From NCBI GenBank assembly GCA_963775835.1, contig CAVZKV010000019.1, positions 62,001-126,000 on the forward strand: a stretch of DNA of 64,000 nucleotides, given 5' to 3'. Shown piece after piece: positions 53,671-62,038 of this stretch; position 1 is the first letter of the stretch, and every line of letters starts with the position of its first letter. The stretch is from AWTP1-13 sp963775835 (GTDB lineage Bacteria; Pseudomonadota; Alphaproteobacteria; Rhizobiales; Hyphomicrobiaceae). The notes under the pieces were generated by a model. The model did no database searches, was not told where the DNA came from, and saw only the letters and a list, made by a program, of their open reading frames with translations. The position numbers and the translations under genes are program-made.

Positions 53671-54319
53671 GTGACACCGGAGCGGTGCGATCTCGCGCTA
53701 ATCCCTCCCCTCATCCCCTACTCGGCCGCACGTCCGCCCAATTACGACGATTGGCTGCATGAGCCCAAGTGGGATGGTTACCGCTTTCAAGTCGTCAAAA
53801 ATGGTCTCAAGGTGCGGCTGTACTCGAAGAGTGGCGCCGAGTACACGCAGCGGCTGCCCTACATGGTCGCCGCGTTCGCCTCGCTGGCGGCTCGTGCGGC
53901 CGTTCTCGATGGCGGCTACGCCTGATCGACGCTACGGGTGGATCCAAATTCCCGAAGCTCCATGCGCAGATGCGCACGCGATGGCCCGGCGAGGAGAACC
54001 TGGTGTTCATGGCGTTCGACCTGCTGCATCAGGATGGTGTCAACCTGCAGAAGCTGGCGCTATCTGAGCGTAAACGGGACCTGCACCGTCTCTGCGCCAA
54101 GTCGCGCCTGCGCTTCCTTAGGGAGGCGCAGACCTTCCCGAACGGGGCTCTTTTTGCTCGAGCACTGCGACAAATTCCGGTTTGAGGGAGTGGTCTCCAA
54201 GCGGCTCGACCGGCCTATGTCAGCGGTCCGTCCAAGTCCTCTGGGTGAAGATAAAATGCCCCGATTGGAAGCACGACAACCAGGAGCGATTTTCCCTGTT
54301 TGAAGGCCGGCGACGCTGA
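53671..54319 (+). pseudogene. ATP-dependent DNA ligase (LigC/LigD-type), heavily frameshifted
   Basis: Frame 1 reads WLHEPKWDGYRFQVVKNGLK, whose K-W-D-G holds the AMP-accepting lysine, then RLYSKSGAEYTQRLPYMVAA and AAVLDG near 53912. The next frame gives LRLIDATGGSKFPKLHAQMR, NLVFMAFDLLHQDGVNLQKL and ALSERKRDLHRLC to about 54120. A third reads HCDKFRFEGVVSKRL. A fourth reads WVKIKCPDWKHDNQERFSLF to a stop at 54317-54319. All blocks are in the order of the NHEJ-type ligase nucleotidyltransferase domain. At least four shifts remove it from function. The polymerase, nuclease and OB parts are not seen. Non-homologous end-joining ligases are common and multiple in rhizobia, so loss of one copy is plausible. 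Confidence 0.87.
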
Positions 54320-54385
54320 GAGCGTTTCCGTTCTGAAACTCCATGCCCGCACTAAGGTATGATGCTGTTGTACTGCGACCCCAGT

Positions 54386-54694
54386 TCACCTAATCTCCTT
54401 CCCCTCATACGCCAGAGCGAATTCGGGCTTTCTGTTGCCTGACCTCAGCACACCCAGATATCCCATGGCGTCCGTGCGGCTTGAGAACCTGGGAGCCGTT
54501 AGTCGGCCTTGAAAGTAAACCCTCCACTTTTCAAGCTCGTGGTCGTCTGGGACGATGATGCCAGAGACGCCAGTCTCAGCGAGTTCGTTCATGGCTTCCA
54601 CTCCGCCCGGCTTATCCTTCCCCGGTTGCCCAGCCCCGTGGTAGGAATGCCAGGCTGGGATGCCACCGAGCCGTAAGGCGTCGTTGCCGGTCAT
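54386..54694 (-). CDS. Small protein, unknown
   Basis: A 102-residue soluble protein. The sequence has balanced composition (MTGNDALRLGGIPAWHSYHG, EAMNELAETGVSGIIVPDDH, RVYFQGRLTAPRFSSRTDAM) and reads like a real protein rather than a shadow, but I do not recognise the family. The start lacks a strong ribosome-binding site. It has no neighbour in the same direction closer than the GST gene. Confidence 0.5.
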   Translation of the reverse strand: MTGNDALRLGGIPAWHSYHGAGQPGKDKPGGVEAMNELAETGVSGIIVPDDHELEKWRVYFQGRLTAPRFSSRTDAMGYLGVLRSGNRKPEFALAYEGKEIR

Positions 54695-55213
54695 GTCGCC
54701 CCGTCAGCGCGTTACGGTGGCGAGGCGCGACCATGCGCGCTAATCAAAGTGATTCAGCCCAAGAAGCAGTTATTCCCGCACCTATGTCATGTCCCACCAA
54801 GTCTCCCCAAAAAAGCTGATTACTATTGGTTTTCTGTTTCCAACGGTTAGCGAGGTGTCCCCCAAAACGAGGATGCACGATTTTCTTCGCTCTTTGAATG
54901 CGACGGCGGCCCCGCTTTCGCCGAGCTAGCTGATGCGTGACGCAACCGCCGGGCCGACCGCAGAGGAGCCGCTTGCTCGCACTCAGTCACCGGACCGTGT
55001 TCGCCGTCAGTTCGGTGCAGCGCACGCGGATCGTCCGGAATTTGGGGCCCCTGCTGACGCGGTTGGTGTGCTTGCTGCACTCCCGGTTATGACCGATCCA
55101 GGACATTCCCACACCTCGACTTGTCCTCAATACGACGAATTTGCAGCTAACCTATTTGTATGTTGGCCAGGCGACCATCCATCCGCACGCTGGTGATACT
55201 AAGCCTAGCGGCC
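54695..55213. other. Intergenic with an inverted-repeat copy
   Basis: A stretch at about 54750-54870 is AT-richer than the surroundings (runs such as ccccaaaaaagctgattactattgg). It may be foreign or promoter DNA. The repeat at 55021-55098 is the only structured element recognised. Confidence 0.45.
55021..55098 (-). repeat. About 70-bp dispersed repeat, inverted copy
   Basis: The reverse complement of 55021-55098 reads ataaccgggagtgcagcaag, then caccaaccgcgtcagcagg, and ends ttccggacgatccgcg. It matches 59821-59886 on the plus strand with about 80-85 percent identity by eye, including the stretch ccaaccgcgtcagcagg without a mismatch. Confidence 0.72.
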
Positions 55214-55810
55214 TTAATCTTTTGGGCTTTCGTTCGGAGTCGTTATGCCACGCCTGAGGCCGCTCTTGCTGCCTTCTATACCGTTCAGTCCCTTGAGTTC
55301 GTGTCTCGCCTGGGCAACCTTGGTTGCCTTTATGACGCTGCCGATCTTGCTGCGTGGAACAGCGGTACGCCTGCGCATGATCACCTGCGGCTGCATGCCT
55401 TCGCGTGCGGTCTTGCGGGCTGCAGGGTATTCGATGAACTTCTCGGACCTAGACAAGGCAAATGCCCTGCGAGCGGCCTCCACGTGTGCCGTGCGCGCTT
55501 CGAACTTGCGCAAGCGATTAATTTCCTTGTTGACCCGCTTGAGAGCGTTGGCAAAGACCTGCTTCCGTCTCAGCGACTGTTCGGCGGTGCCCGGAAAGCT
55601 CTTGCCGCGCTGTTCAGCCTTGCCTCGTATCTCCCGTTGCTTTTGTCTCGCCAGCGTCCGCGTCTTGCTGCGCTGCTCCCGCAATCGCACCCGCAGCGCA
55701 CGCAGCTCCTTGCCATCGAGCGCGTAGATTGCAGGATGATGCGTACCAAGAACCATCTCGAGCTCCCCCTGGCTGAGCACACTGCGTTCAGACTTGCAGG
55801 ATATCGACAT
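55214..55810 (-). CDS. Basic alpha-helical protein, unknown, found in rhizobia
   Basis: A 198-residue, strongly basic, helical protein (SQGELEMVLGTHHPAIYALD, KELRALRVRLREQRSKTRTL, ARQKQREIRGKAEQRG, KQVFANALKRVNKEINRLRK). Proteins with this 'vl.thHPALyeLs..eL..lr.RLR..RdkarTLaRqkrRE' pattern are known to me only as hypothetical proteins of Bradyrhizobium-like bacteria. Heptad-like spacing suggests coiled coil. The ATG at 55810 has a ggaggc site seven bases upstream. A longer plus-strand frame in the same DNA is a shadow. Possibly nucleic-acid binding, from charge alone. Confidence 0.72.
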   Translation of the reverse strand: MSISCKSERSVLSQGELEMVLGTHHPAIYALDGKELRALRVRLREQRSKTRTLARQKQREIRGKAEQRGKSFPGTAEQSLRRKQVFANALKRVNKEINRLRKFEARTAHVEAARRAFALSRSEKFIEYPAARKTAREGMQPQVIMRRRTAVPRSKIGSVIKATKVAQARHELKGLNGIEGSKSGLRRGITTPNESPKD

Positions 55811-56407
55811 TTGACAGCCTCCAATCCAGATCGCTTATCGGTGTCGACCAGGGCCAAAGCGCTAATACCGGTCTGAATGGCCACGGGGGTAGTCGACGAG
55901 CAATCGTATTCTGCCGTCACCTAATTCCCCATCAGAACAAACCCTGACCCGTCCGCACAACAGCGAGTACTGAATGGGGCGGGTGCGGAAGTTTCTTCCA
56001 GCGAAGCAGGGGCTTGGACCGCTAACGGAGGCCAATCGGTCATGGCGACGAAGGGGCACAGCCCAGTGTGCTACTGCTGCGCCAAATTTGTTAGGGACAT
56101 GCAACCATCTGTCAATGCGCCAATTGGAGGATTGATCGGCGGCGCACACCAGTTGGACTGCGCCAGCGATACTGGCACCTTCGGTACAACCGCCGTAGCG
56201 GTGGGACACCTAGTACGCGTGCTCCTGACCCGGATGTATGGACCGGCTGATATTCGCAATTTAGGACGTGCCCGGATTGCAGAAGTCGCGGTTATGTCTC
56301 CGGCCTGATCCTGCTTACCGCGTTCACTATGTTTGGCGCCGGCATCGTTGCAACGACTGGCCGGGTGTAGAATGACGAGAGAAAACACTCTGTATGAAGG
56401 GCGGAAC
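55811..56407. other. Divergent intergenic region, no gene recognised
   Basis: Promoters of the basic protein gene and of the DUF4203-like gene should be here. An 88-codon frame on the plus strand (56042-56308) is not supported. Confidence 0.4.
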
Positions 56408-57040
56408 ATGTCGATGCTCGGTGCCATCTTGCTCATTCTGGCTGGCCTCGCGATCATGGCCTATGGCATTTTCATATTCTACGCGTGGCTGCCGTTGCTT
56501 TACGGCCTGTTTGGACTCGAGATAGGCCTGCTGCTTGGCCGATCGCTGACCGGCGACACGGGGGTCTTGGCAATCATTCTTGGCGCCGTCGGTGCGGTTA
56601 TCATGTTCGGCGCGTCATATTTTCTCGAGCCATATCGGCGGATTCTGCTCGGTCTTTCTGCGGGCGCCGCGGTCGGGCTCGGGTTCGCGGCGGTATTTGG
56701 ATTGGACCACTTCATGGGCGGTGTCCTTGGTATCGTCCTGGCAGTGATCGGTGCCATCATCGGCGCCAGCATTGTACCGAGGTACTTCGATGCGTTCGTC
56801 ATTGTCGCATCCGCGTTCGGCGGCGCCGCCATGCTAATGGCCGGGGCTCATTCACTTTTCCCGGGTGTGAGGATGTTTGACCGAGCCGCCGGCGGCTTGG
56901 TGCCAGCAATAGTGACATTCGTTTTGACCCTGATTGGCATAAGCTGGCAGTTCAAAAACATCGCCGCGGCGATCCGATCCACACCGCTGTATGGCGGCAT
57001 TTCAGGCACGGCCGTGAGGGATCATCATAGCACGCATTGA
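56408..57040 (+). CDS. DUF4203/TMEM198-like membrane protein
   Basis: A 210-residue integral membrane protein with about seven hydrophobic helices rich in glycine and alanine (MLGAILLILAGLAIMAYGIF, LPLLYGLFGLEIGLLLGRSL, GVLGIVLAVIGAIIGASIVP). The repeated G-x-x-x-G and 'vGaviGas' patterns and overall size match the DUF4203/TMEM198-like group, whose function in bacteria is unknown. The ATG at 56408 (aaggg site) is chosen over an open upstream extension. The C-terminus is polar and cytoplasmic. The stop overlaps the beginning of unrelated open frame; no operon partner is evident. Confidence 0.75.
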   Translation: MSMLGAILLILAGLAIMAYGIFIFYAWLPLLYGLFGLEIGLLLGRSLTGDTGVLAIILGAVGAVIMFGASYFLEPYRRILLGLSAGAAVGLGFAAVFGLDHFMGGVLGIVLAVIGAIIGASIVPRYFDAFVIVASAFGGAAMLMAGAHSLFPGVRMFDRAAGGLVPAIVTFVLTLIGISWQFKNIAAAIRSTPLYGGISGTAVRDHHSTH

Positions 57041-57188
57041 TGTCCTACCAGACCTGCGGGTCGCCGCTTCAGGTTCTGGTGCTTGGCGCTGACCCGTGCG
57101 TAGCCGACTTTGCGGCTCTTATTCGTCAATTCGGCCCCTCACTTTTGCGTCCAACATATCATCCATCGGGACATGGCTTGATTTGGGG

Positions 57189-57437
57189 CAATGTCGGTAC
57201 GGTCTCGCTGGACGCCAACGAACCGAAATTCAACCCTGACGGCTCGCTCACCATCCATATGTCGCACGAGCCGACGGCCGAGGCCGACGCGCGGGCTAAT
57301 TGCTACCTTTGCCGGAGGAACAGGTAGCGCTGATCGTGCGAGCTTATGTGCCGACCCAGCCATTGCTCGACGGCAGCTATAAGCTGCCGAACGTCGAGCG
57401 CGAGCCGGAGGGGTCCATCGGACGCGCTCTACAGTGA
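57189..57437 (+). pseudogene. DUF1214 C-terminal fragment, frameshifted
   Basis: The frame reads GNVGTVSLDANEPKFNPDGS with LTIHMSHEPTAEADARAN to about 57300. One base is lost there (expected tgg for Trp). The next frame gives LPLPEEQVALIVRAYVPTQP and LLDGSYKLPNVERE, stopping at 57435-57437. This is the end of DUF1214 domains (in intact members, l.ynpDGsLtiy.qh..P......NWLPaP.g.f.l.lR.Y.P). The N-terminal part of the domain, and the DUF1254 partner domain, are absent, so this is a gene fragment with a further lesion. Confidence 0.72.
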
Positions 57438-57685
57438 ATCCTGCATGCGGCCAGAAGTTGCCGAGGGCCGCTCCGGATCAGGGACCGACGAAAAACCACG
57501 CTAGCAAGAAGCCTGGTCGAGCCTCCGTTTGACCCCCACCTTCGGACCAGCGCCCACAGCACCGACCCACTCAACCTTTGTGCTAAGCGGATCCTGGCAG
57601 TTGTTTGTTCGACCTTGTCGGAGCTTGAGCAATGACGCAGTCTAAAGTTGGATGGTAACCAGAAAGATCCATAGGGGGGAAGCGA

Positions 57686-58531
57686 TTGAAAGACCTGGCC
57701 GGGAAGATCGCGTTCGTCACCGGGGCCGCGTCGGGCATCGGGCTCGGCATCGCCACCGGGCTTGCACAAGCCGGGGTCAAGGTGATGCTCTGCGATATTG
57801 AGGAAGACGCGCTCGCCTCGGCGGTCGAAGGGTTGAAGCGCACTAACGCGGACGTCGCGTCGGTAAGAGCGGACGTGTCGCTCAAAGCCGAGCTCCAGGC
57901 AGCCGCAGAAGAAACCCGCGCTAGGTACGGCAATGTTCATATTCTGATCAACAATGCCGGCGTGGGTGGCGCTGGGTCTTACGGCACGTGGAACGACGCC
58001 GGCTGGAGCTGGACACTTGGCGTCAATTTCATGGCCGTGGTCTGGGGCATCGAGATTTTTGCGCCGATGATCGAGAACCAGGGCGGCGGACACATCGTGT
58101 CCACGGCCTCCATCGCTGGCCTGATCTCGCCCAGCAGCTTTCCGTACAATGTGAGCAAATACGGGGTGGTTGCGCTGTCGGAAGGGTTGCGCAATGAACT
58201 CGGCCCTCGCGGCATCGGGGTGTCGGTTCTCTGTCCCGGTTTCATCCGCACCAACATCATGAACTCGCAGCGCAATTTGCCCGAGCGCTTCGCCGGCGTG
58301 ACCGGGGCGCCGCCCTTGGACGACGCGCGACGGGACCGGGTGAAGCAGCTAGCCGAGCGCGTCAGTCGCGGCATTGACCCACTCTACGTGGGCGAGCTCG
58401 TGCGCGAAGGTATCGAGAACGACTGGCCCTACATTTTCACCGACTGCGAGTTCGAGCCGATGATCGAAGCTCGCTTTACCGAGATCAAACGCGGCTTCGA
58501 CAGGATCCGCGACCGCAAGGTGCGGCGGTAA
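57686..58531 (+). CDS. Short-chain dehydrogenase/reductase
   Basis: A 281-residue classical SDR. The coenzyme motif is TGAASGIG at residues 12-19, followed by CDIEEDAL (acidic residue favouring NAD(H)) and NNAGVGGAG. The catalytic set is Ser142, Tyr154 and Lys158 (STASIAGLISPSSFPYNVSK). The C-terminal 60 residues (YVGELVREGIENDWPYIFTD) form a longer substrate lid than average. The TTG start at 57686 has a run of Gs (agggggg) upstream; no ATG gives the full fold. It oxidises or reduces an alcohol/ketone of unknown identity. It is preceded by the DUF1214 scrap. Confidence 0.93.
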   Translation: MKDLAGKIAFVTGAASGIGLGIATGLAQAGVKVMLCDIEEDALASAVEGLKRTNADVASVRADVSLKAELQAAAEETRARYGNVHILINNAGVGGAGSYGTWNDAGWSWTLGVNFMAVVWGIEIFAPMIENQGGGHIVSTASIAGLISPSSFPYNVSKYGVVALSEGLRNELGPRGIGVSVLCPGFIRTNIMNSQRNLPERFAGVTGAPPLDDARRDRVKQLAERVSRGIDPLYVGELVREGIENDWPYIFTDCEFEPMIEARFTEIKRGFDRIRDRKVRR

Positions 58532-58857
58532 TGCGCACCACCGACGGCGGCGGTGTGCCGCCCACGCTTTGGGTCATCAGATTCGGTCGCCGCGGCCGGA
58601 TCCTGAGGACTTTCCGGCGCTTCCGGTGACCCTCCGATTCCCGACGCCGCGCCGCGGCAGCCCGGATGATCGGTCTGTGCCAGCGTCGTCTTCCAGGCGT
58701 CCGAAAAACCTGCATAAAAGCGGTCGTAGCAGAGCAAGCGCCGTGAAGAGCCTAAGAACCTCATTGTGTGGCACAAGTTGCAACAAATTTTCACCACGGA
58801 AACGTGGACCCATGCCACCAAGCGCGTTGAACGGTCTGCCTAGGAGAGAGAGTTCTT
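58532..58857. other. Intergenic, no gene recognised
   Basis: Gap between the SDR and the following secreted protein on the same strand. Compositionally plain; promoter of the downstream gene likely near 58780-58840. Confidence 0.4.
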
Positions 58858-59649
58858 ATGGGACAACTGTTCAAGATATTCACGTCATCGGTTTGGCTGC
58901 TCTTATGGGGAGGCCTAGCGGTCCAATCTGCCAACGCTCAAAACGGACGCTATCCCCCTGCCGATGAAGCGTGGGATGGAACCTCCTACAGGGCCCTGCT
59001 TCAGCGGGTTGAGACCGAAAGTTTGCCGCTGCCAACGCTATCGAATTCAGCGACGAAGCCGGTCTTCGAGCGGATGATCGATGTCGATAATATCCCACTG
59101 CGTATGGGACTGAATCAGGATCTCTCCACTACCATACGCTTTCAGAGGTTGAACAGCGCACTGCAACCAATTCATGAGCTTGTAATTCTTTATTTGAATG
59201 AGACGCGGAAGGGGAAACCATATGCCCAGGAACTTGCCAGGCTCATGGTCTATGAGTCCAAGGTCTCCGCGGCGTTACTTGACCTTAGTGAGCCATATCT
59301 TTCTACCCTTCCAAAGGACGCGAGATATCATGTCCATGTCGCTTATCTTGATCAGGTTAAAAGCGGCGCCCGTCAGCTTTATTTCGGTCTCCTGCAGGGC
59401 ATAAGTGAAACGCGCCTTTACTCCAAGTCTGACATTCTTAAGATGATCAGGGTCGCTCTCGACGGACTGGCGTCCTATCAGCCAATCTTCACGAACCAGG
59501 ATAGGCAGAATCTTGTCCAAAGGCTTACGCAGCAGATTTCCGTAACGACCGATCGGGATTTAAAAACGGCCCTTACCCAGCTGCGCGATGCAATCGAACT
59601 TCGCCGGATTCGAACGCAAGATGAGCAAGCGATCAAACGCAGGTCGTAA
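58858..59649 (+). CDS. Exported helical protein, unknown
   Basis: A 263-residue protein with a signal peptide (FKIFTSSVWLLLWGGLAVQS, cut near ANAQ). The mature part is almost wholly helical, with regular lengths (RMGLNQDLSTTIRFQRLNSA, AQELARLMVYESKVSAALLD, VRLAL-type segments and a final DLKTALTQLRDAIELRRIRT). I do not recognise the family. The start has an aggagag site. GC content looks a little lower than its neighbours, which may hint at acquisition. It acts in the periplasm. No operon partner. Confidence 0.8.
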   Translation: MGQLFKIFTSSVWLLLWGGLAVQSANAQNGRYPPADEAWDGTSYRALLQRVETESLPLPTLSNSATKPVFERMIDVDNIPLRMGLNQDLSTTIRFQRLNSALQPIHELVILYLNETRKGKPYAQELARLMVYESKVSAALLDLSEPYLSTLPKDARYHVHVAYLDQVKSGARQLYFGLLQGISETRLYSKSDILKMIRVALDGLASYQPIFTNQDRQNLVQRLTQQISVTTDRDLKTALTQLRDAIELRRIRTQDEQAIKRRS

Positions 59650-60485
59650 GAGTTGAGTTGAGCGTATCGGCGCACAGCCTCGTTCACATCCAACAAATTG
59701 CGATTGCGAGTGCAAGGCGAAAAGGCATGGGGTCGTAAAGCGGTCCTGGATGCTGCACAAATCCCGGGAAAGTCGGCGATGAGCTGTGGCCTGACCCGGG
59801 TTTGCAACGGGCCAGGGAACATAACCGGGAGTGCGGCGGGCACGCCAACCGCGTCAGCAGGCCTCAGATTCCGGACGACCCGCGAACCTGGGCAACTTCG
59901 CGTATCAACCCAATGCGAACTTCTTTGGTCGAGAACTCCTTCACGCTTCAGATTATTTGGAACGTAAACAAATCTCATACGATCAGATACGATATCCAAG
60001 TAGTGCCCTAGGCCGTGGCAACCCGCATGCGTACGCGCGCGTCATGGGGTGAATAGCACTGATGGCAGGACGATGGACCCGCAGGCGTAGCGAAGGTGGT
60101 GGGCCCGGAGGTTTGGGGCGAAGACGCGCAAGGGTACGCCGTGCGTTGCCCAGGCGATGAAGATGACCGGTGCCGCAATTAAGGATTAGGGTGGCATGGC
60201 AACCGGCTAAAAAAAGCGGTGGCCGTTCAAATAGCCAGAGCCACGCGCGAGGGGATGTTGCGGTGGTGGGTCCAAGCGCCGGGACTAAAGAACAGGCTGA
60301 GTGACGGCGCAGGTGGGCGGCTTTCAGCTAGCCACCCACATACCAAGGTATCGCACGCATAACCGTACAGCCGACTGGTCTGCAGCGCCGCGCGCATCAT
60401 TATCATGGTAATCGCCTAATTGCCGGACTTACTCAGCCCTTGAGGCTGGTACTCCACTACCACTCCTAGCGTAAGGAGACCCAAG
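59650..60485. other. Intergenic with a dispersed repeat copy, no gene recognised
   Basis: 836 bases. The repeat copy at 59821-59886 is the only feature found. Open frames are short and without family character. Confidence 0.45.
59821..59886 (+). repeat. About 70-bp dispersed repeat, plus-strand copy
   Basis: Starts ataaccgggagtgcggcggg, contains ccaaccgcgtcagcagg and ends ttccggacgacccgcg. The inverted copy is at 55021-55098. The two bracket a 4.7-kb segment with the basic protein, DUF4203-like, DUF1214 scrap, SDR and secreted unknown. Confidence 0.72.
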
Positions 60486-60677
60486 ATGATCACGCAAACC
60501 AAAATAGCTCTCGTCTCAACCTCCCTGGCATTCGCCCAAGACAGGGCGCATGCGCCGCGGGGTGATTCGTCGACAGCGACACATTATGCCGAAATACGCG
60601 ACGGTTCCTGGAACTCGAATACCTACGAGGGCGGCGACTGGACGCGGGCGGGAGGAGCTTACAGGACCAATTTGTGA
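60486..60677 (+). CDS. Short exported peptide, possibly internally shortened
   Basis: A 63-residue frame. The ATG at 60486 has a strong aaggag site. The start MITQTKIALVSTSLAFAQ resembles a compressed signal peptide: a charged start and an A-F-A-Q cleavage site, but a hydrophobic core of only about eight residues, as if part was deleted. The mature part (THYAEIRDGSWNSNTYEGGD) is tyrosine/glycine-rich like many small rhizobial exported proteins. Function unknown. Confidence 0.5.
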   Translation: MITQTKIALVSTSLAFAQDRAHAPRGDSSTATHYAEIRDGSWNSNTYEGGDWTRAGGAYRTNL

Positions 60678-60801
60678 GCTCGGCAAATCTATGCGCGCCC
60701 GCGCGCGAGGTCTACCCGGTGACTGCTGCCAATGCGGCGGCCTGGCTCAGCCGCCGATCGGCTGAGCCTACTTCAGGACTTCCAAGTGGGAAACAGGCGG
60801 T

Positions 60802-61968
60802 TTAGAAGCTCAGAGGGTTGGTCACTCGTGTCCAGCGTCCACCCTTCACCATCGCTAGAAACGAAGAGTTGGCGCCTTGTCGAATGTTGGCTCCAAAGCT
60901 GACCTCGGGGCCGTTGAAGATGTCCCTGTACTTTTGAATAGACTCTAGACCCTTCACAAAGTTATCGAGTGTCAGATCGGGACCGGCATTCTTCAGGCCG
61001 GTGGCCGTGATGTCTGCAGCGACGTAACCATAGACAGCGCCGATGTTGGGGTCGGCATTGTATTTGGCCTTGTATGCCGCAACAAACGTTTTAACCGTCT
61101 GGACCTCGCTGTCACCATACGGCATTTCTGTCAGTCCCATACCGTGGAAGCCGTCCATGCCCTGCGCATTACCGACTACTAAGTCGTAGACGGCTGCCGA
61201 GCCAACGAAGTCAACATCGTTCCAGCCCATCTTGCGCGCTGTGACGTAGGGAACGATCGAATCGCGCACAATGGTGCCCATCAGGACTAGGTCGCAGCCT
61301 GCGCCTTTGAGCTTGGTGATGGATGCCGTGAAATCCTGATCGGTCGGCTTGTGCGACGCCATCTCGACGATTTTGATGCCGAGCTGCTTGGCCTGCAATT
61401 CGGCTCCGATCACGATCTCCTTACCGAAGTCCGTGTCCTGGTACATGACGCAGGGCGCTTTCTTGCCCTTCTCCTTGACGAAGTAGTTAACAGCCGAGCG
61501 TATTTGGTCGACGTAGGAGGCTGCGCCGTAGAATTTGAGGCGTTCGTAGGGCTCGTACATCGAGCGTGCCGCCGAGAGCGGGAACAGATTCGGTACGCCG
61601 GCCGCCAGCTGGTCCTTGAAGCAGGCGTTGTTCATAGGCGTACCGAGCGGCGCCACGAACGCGAACACGTTGTCGCGGTTGATCAGCTTGGCACAGGCCT
61701 GCACGGCTTTCGGCACCTGGTAGGCCTGGTCCTCGATGATCAGCTGGATCTTACGGCCGTGGATGCCGCCGGTCGCGTTGATCTCCTCGAAGCGCATCTT
61801 CACGGCGTTGGAGGAAGACACGCCGTACGTCGCCGCTACGCCCGACAGATCGGTGTGCATGCCGAGCACGATCTCGGTCTTGGTCACGCCGCGCGTCTGC
61901 GCCGACGCTTGCGTTGCGACAGCCGCGAGCGCGGCGACCGCCACTATCATCGTCAATTTCCGCAGCAT
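60802..61968 (-). CDS. Branched-chain-type (LivJ-like) ABC solute-binding protein
   Basis: A 388-residue periplasmic binding protein of the type I fold. Signal peptide MLRKLTMIVAVAALAAVATQ, mature from about QTRGVTKTEIVLGMHTDLSG. Family landmarks are GVSSSNAVKMRFEEINATGG, IHGRKIQLIIEDQAYQ, SAARSMYEPYERLKFYG and VMYQDTDFGKEIVIGAELQA. These proteins deliver branched-chain amino acids, amides or aromatic acids to an ABC importer. Here the downstream-of-promoter neighbour, 70 bases upstream on the same strand, is a long-chain acyl-CoA ligase, and the tail of another gene precedes that. Such HAAT gene sets with a FadD-like ligase often serve aromatic or short-chain organic acids. Substrate unproven. 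Confidence 0.93.
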   Translation of the reverse strand: MLRKLTMIVAVAALAAVATQASAQTRGVTKTEIVLGMHTDLSGVAATYGVSSSNAVKMRFEEINATGGIHGRKIQLIIEDQAYQVPKAVQACAKLINRDNVFAFVAPLGTPMNNACFKDQLAAGVPNLFPLSAARSMYEPYERLKFYGAASYVDQIRSAVNYFVKEKGKKAPCVMYQDTDFGKEIVIGAELQAKQLGIKIVEMASHKPTDQDFTASITKLKGAGCDLVLMGTIVRDSIVPYVTARKMGWNDVDFVGSAAVYDLVVGNAQGMDGFHGMGLTEMPYGDSEVQTVKTFVAAYKAKYNADPNIGAVYGYVAADITATGLKNAGPDLTLDNFVKGLESIQKYRDIFNGPEVSFGANIRQGANSSFLAMVKGGRWTRVTNPLSF

Positions 61969-62038
61969 CGTTTTCCTCCTCCATGGAACGCGGCCCGTTG
62001 CGGGCGGCTGAAAGGTCTTCTGGTTCGCGTGTCTGCGT

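Noticed and set aside
55160..55876. 238-codon plus-strand frame starting with a hydrophobic segment
   Set aside because: Overlaps the better-supported minus-strand gene, which has a strong ribosome-binding site and a familiar rhizobial pattern.
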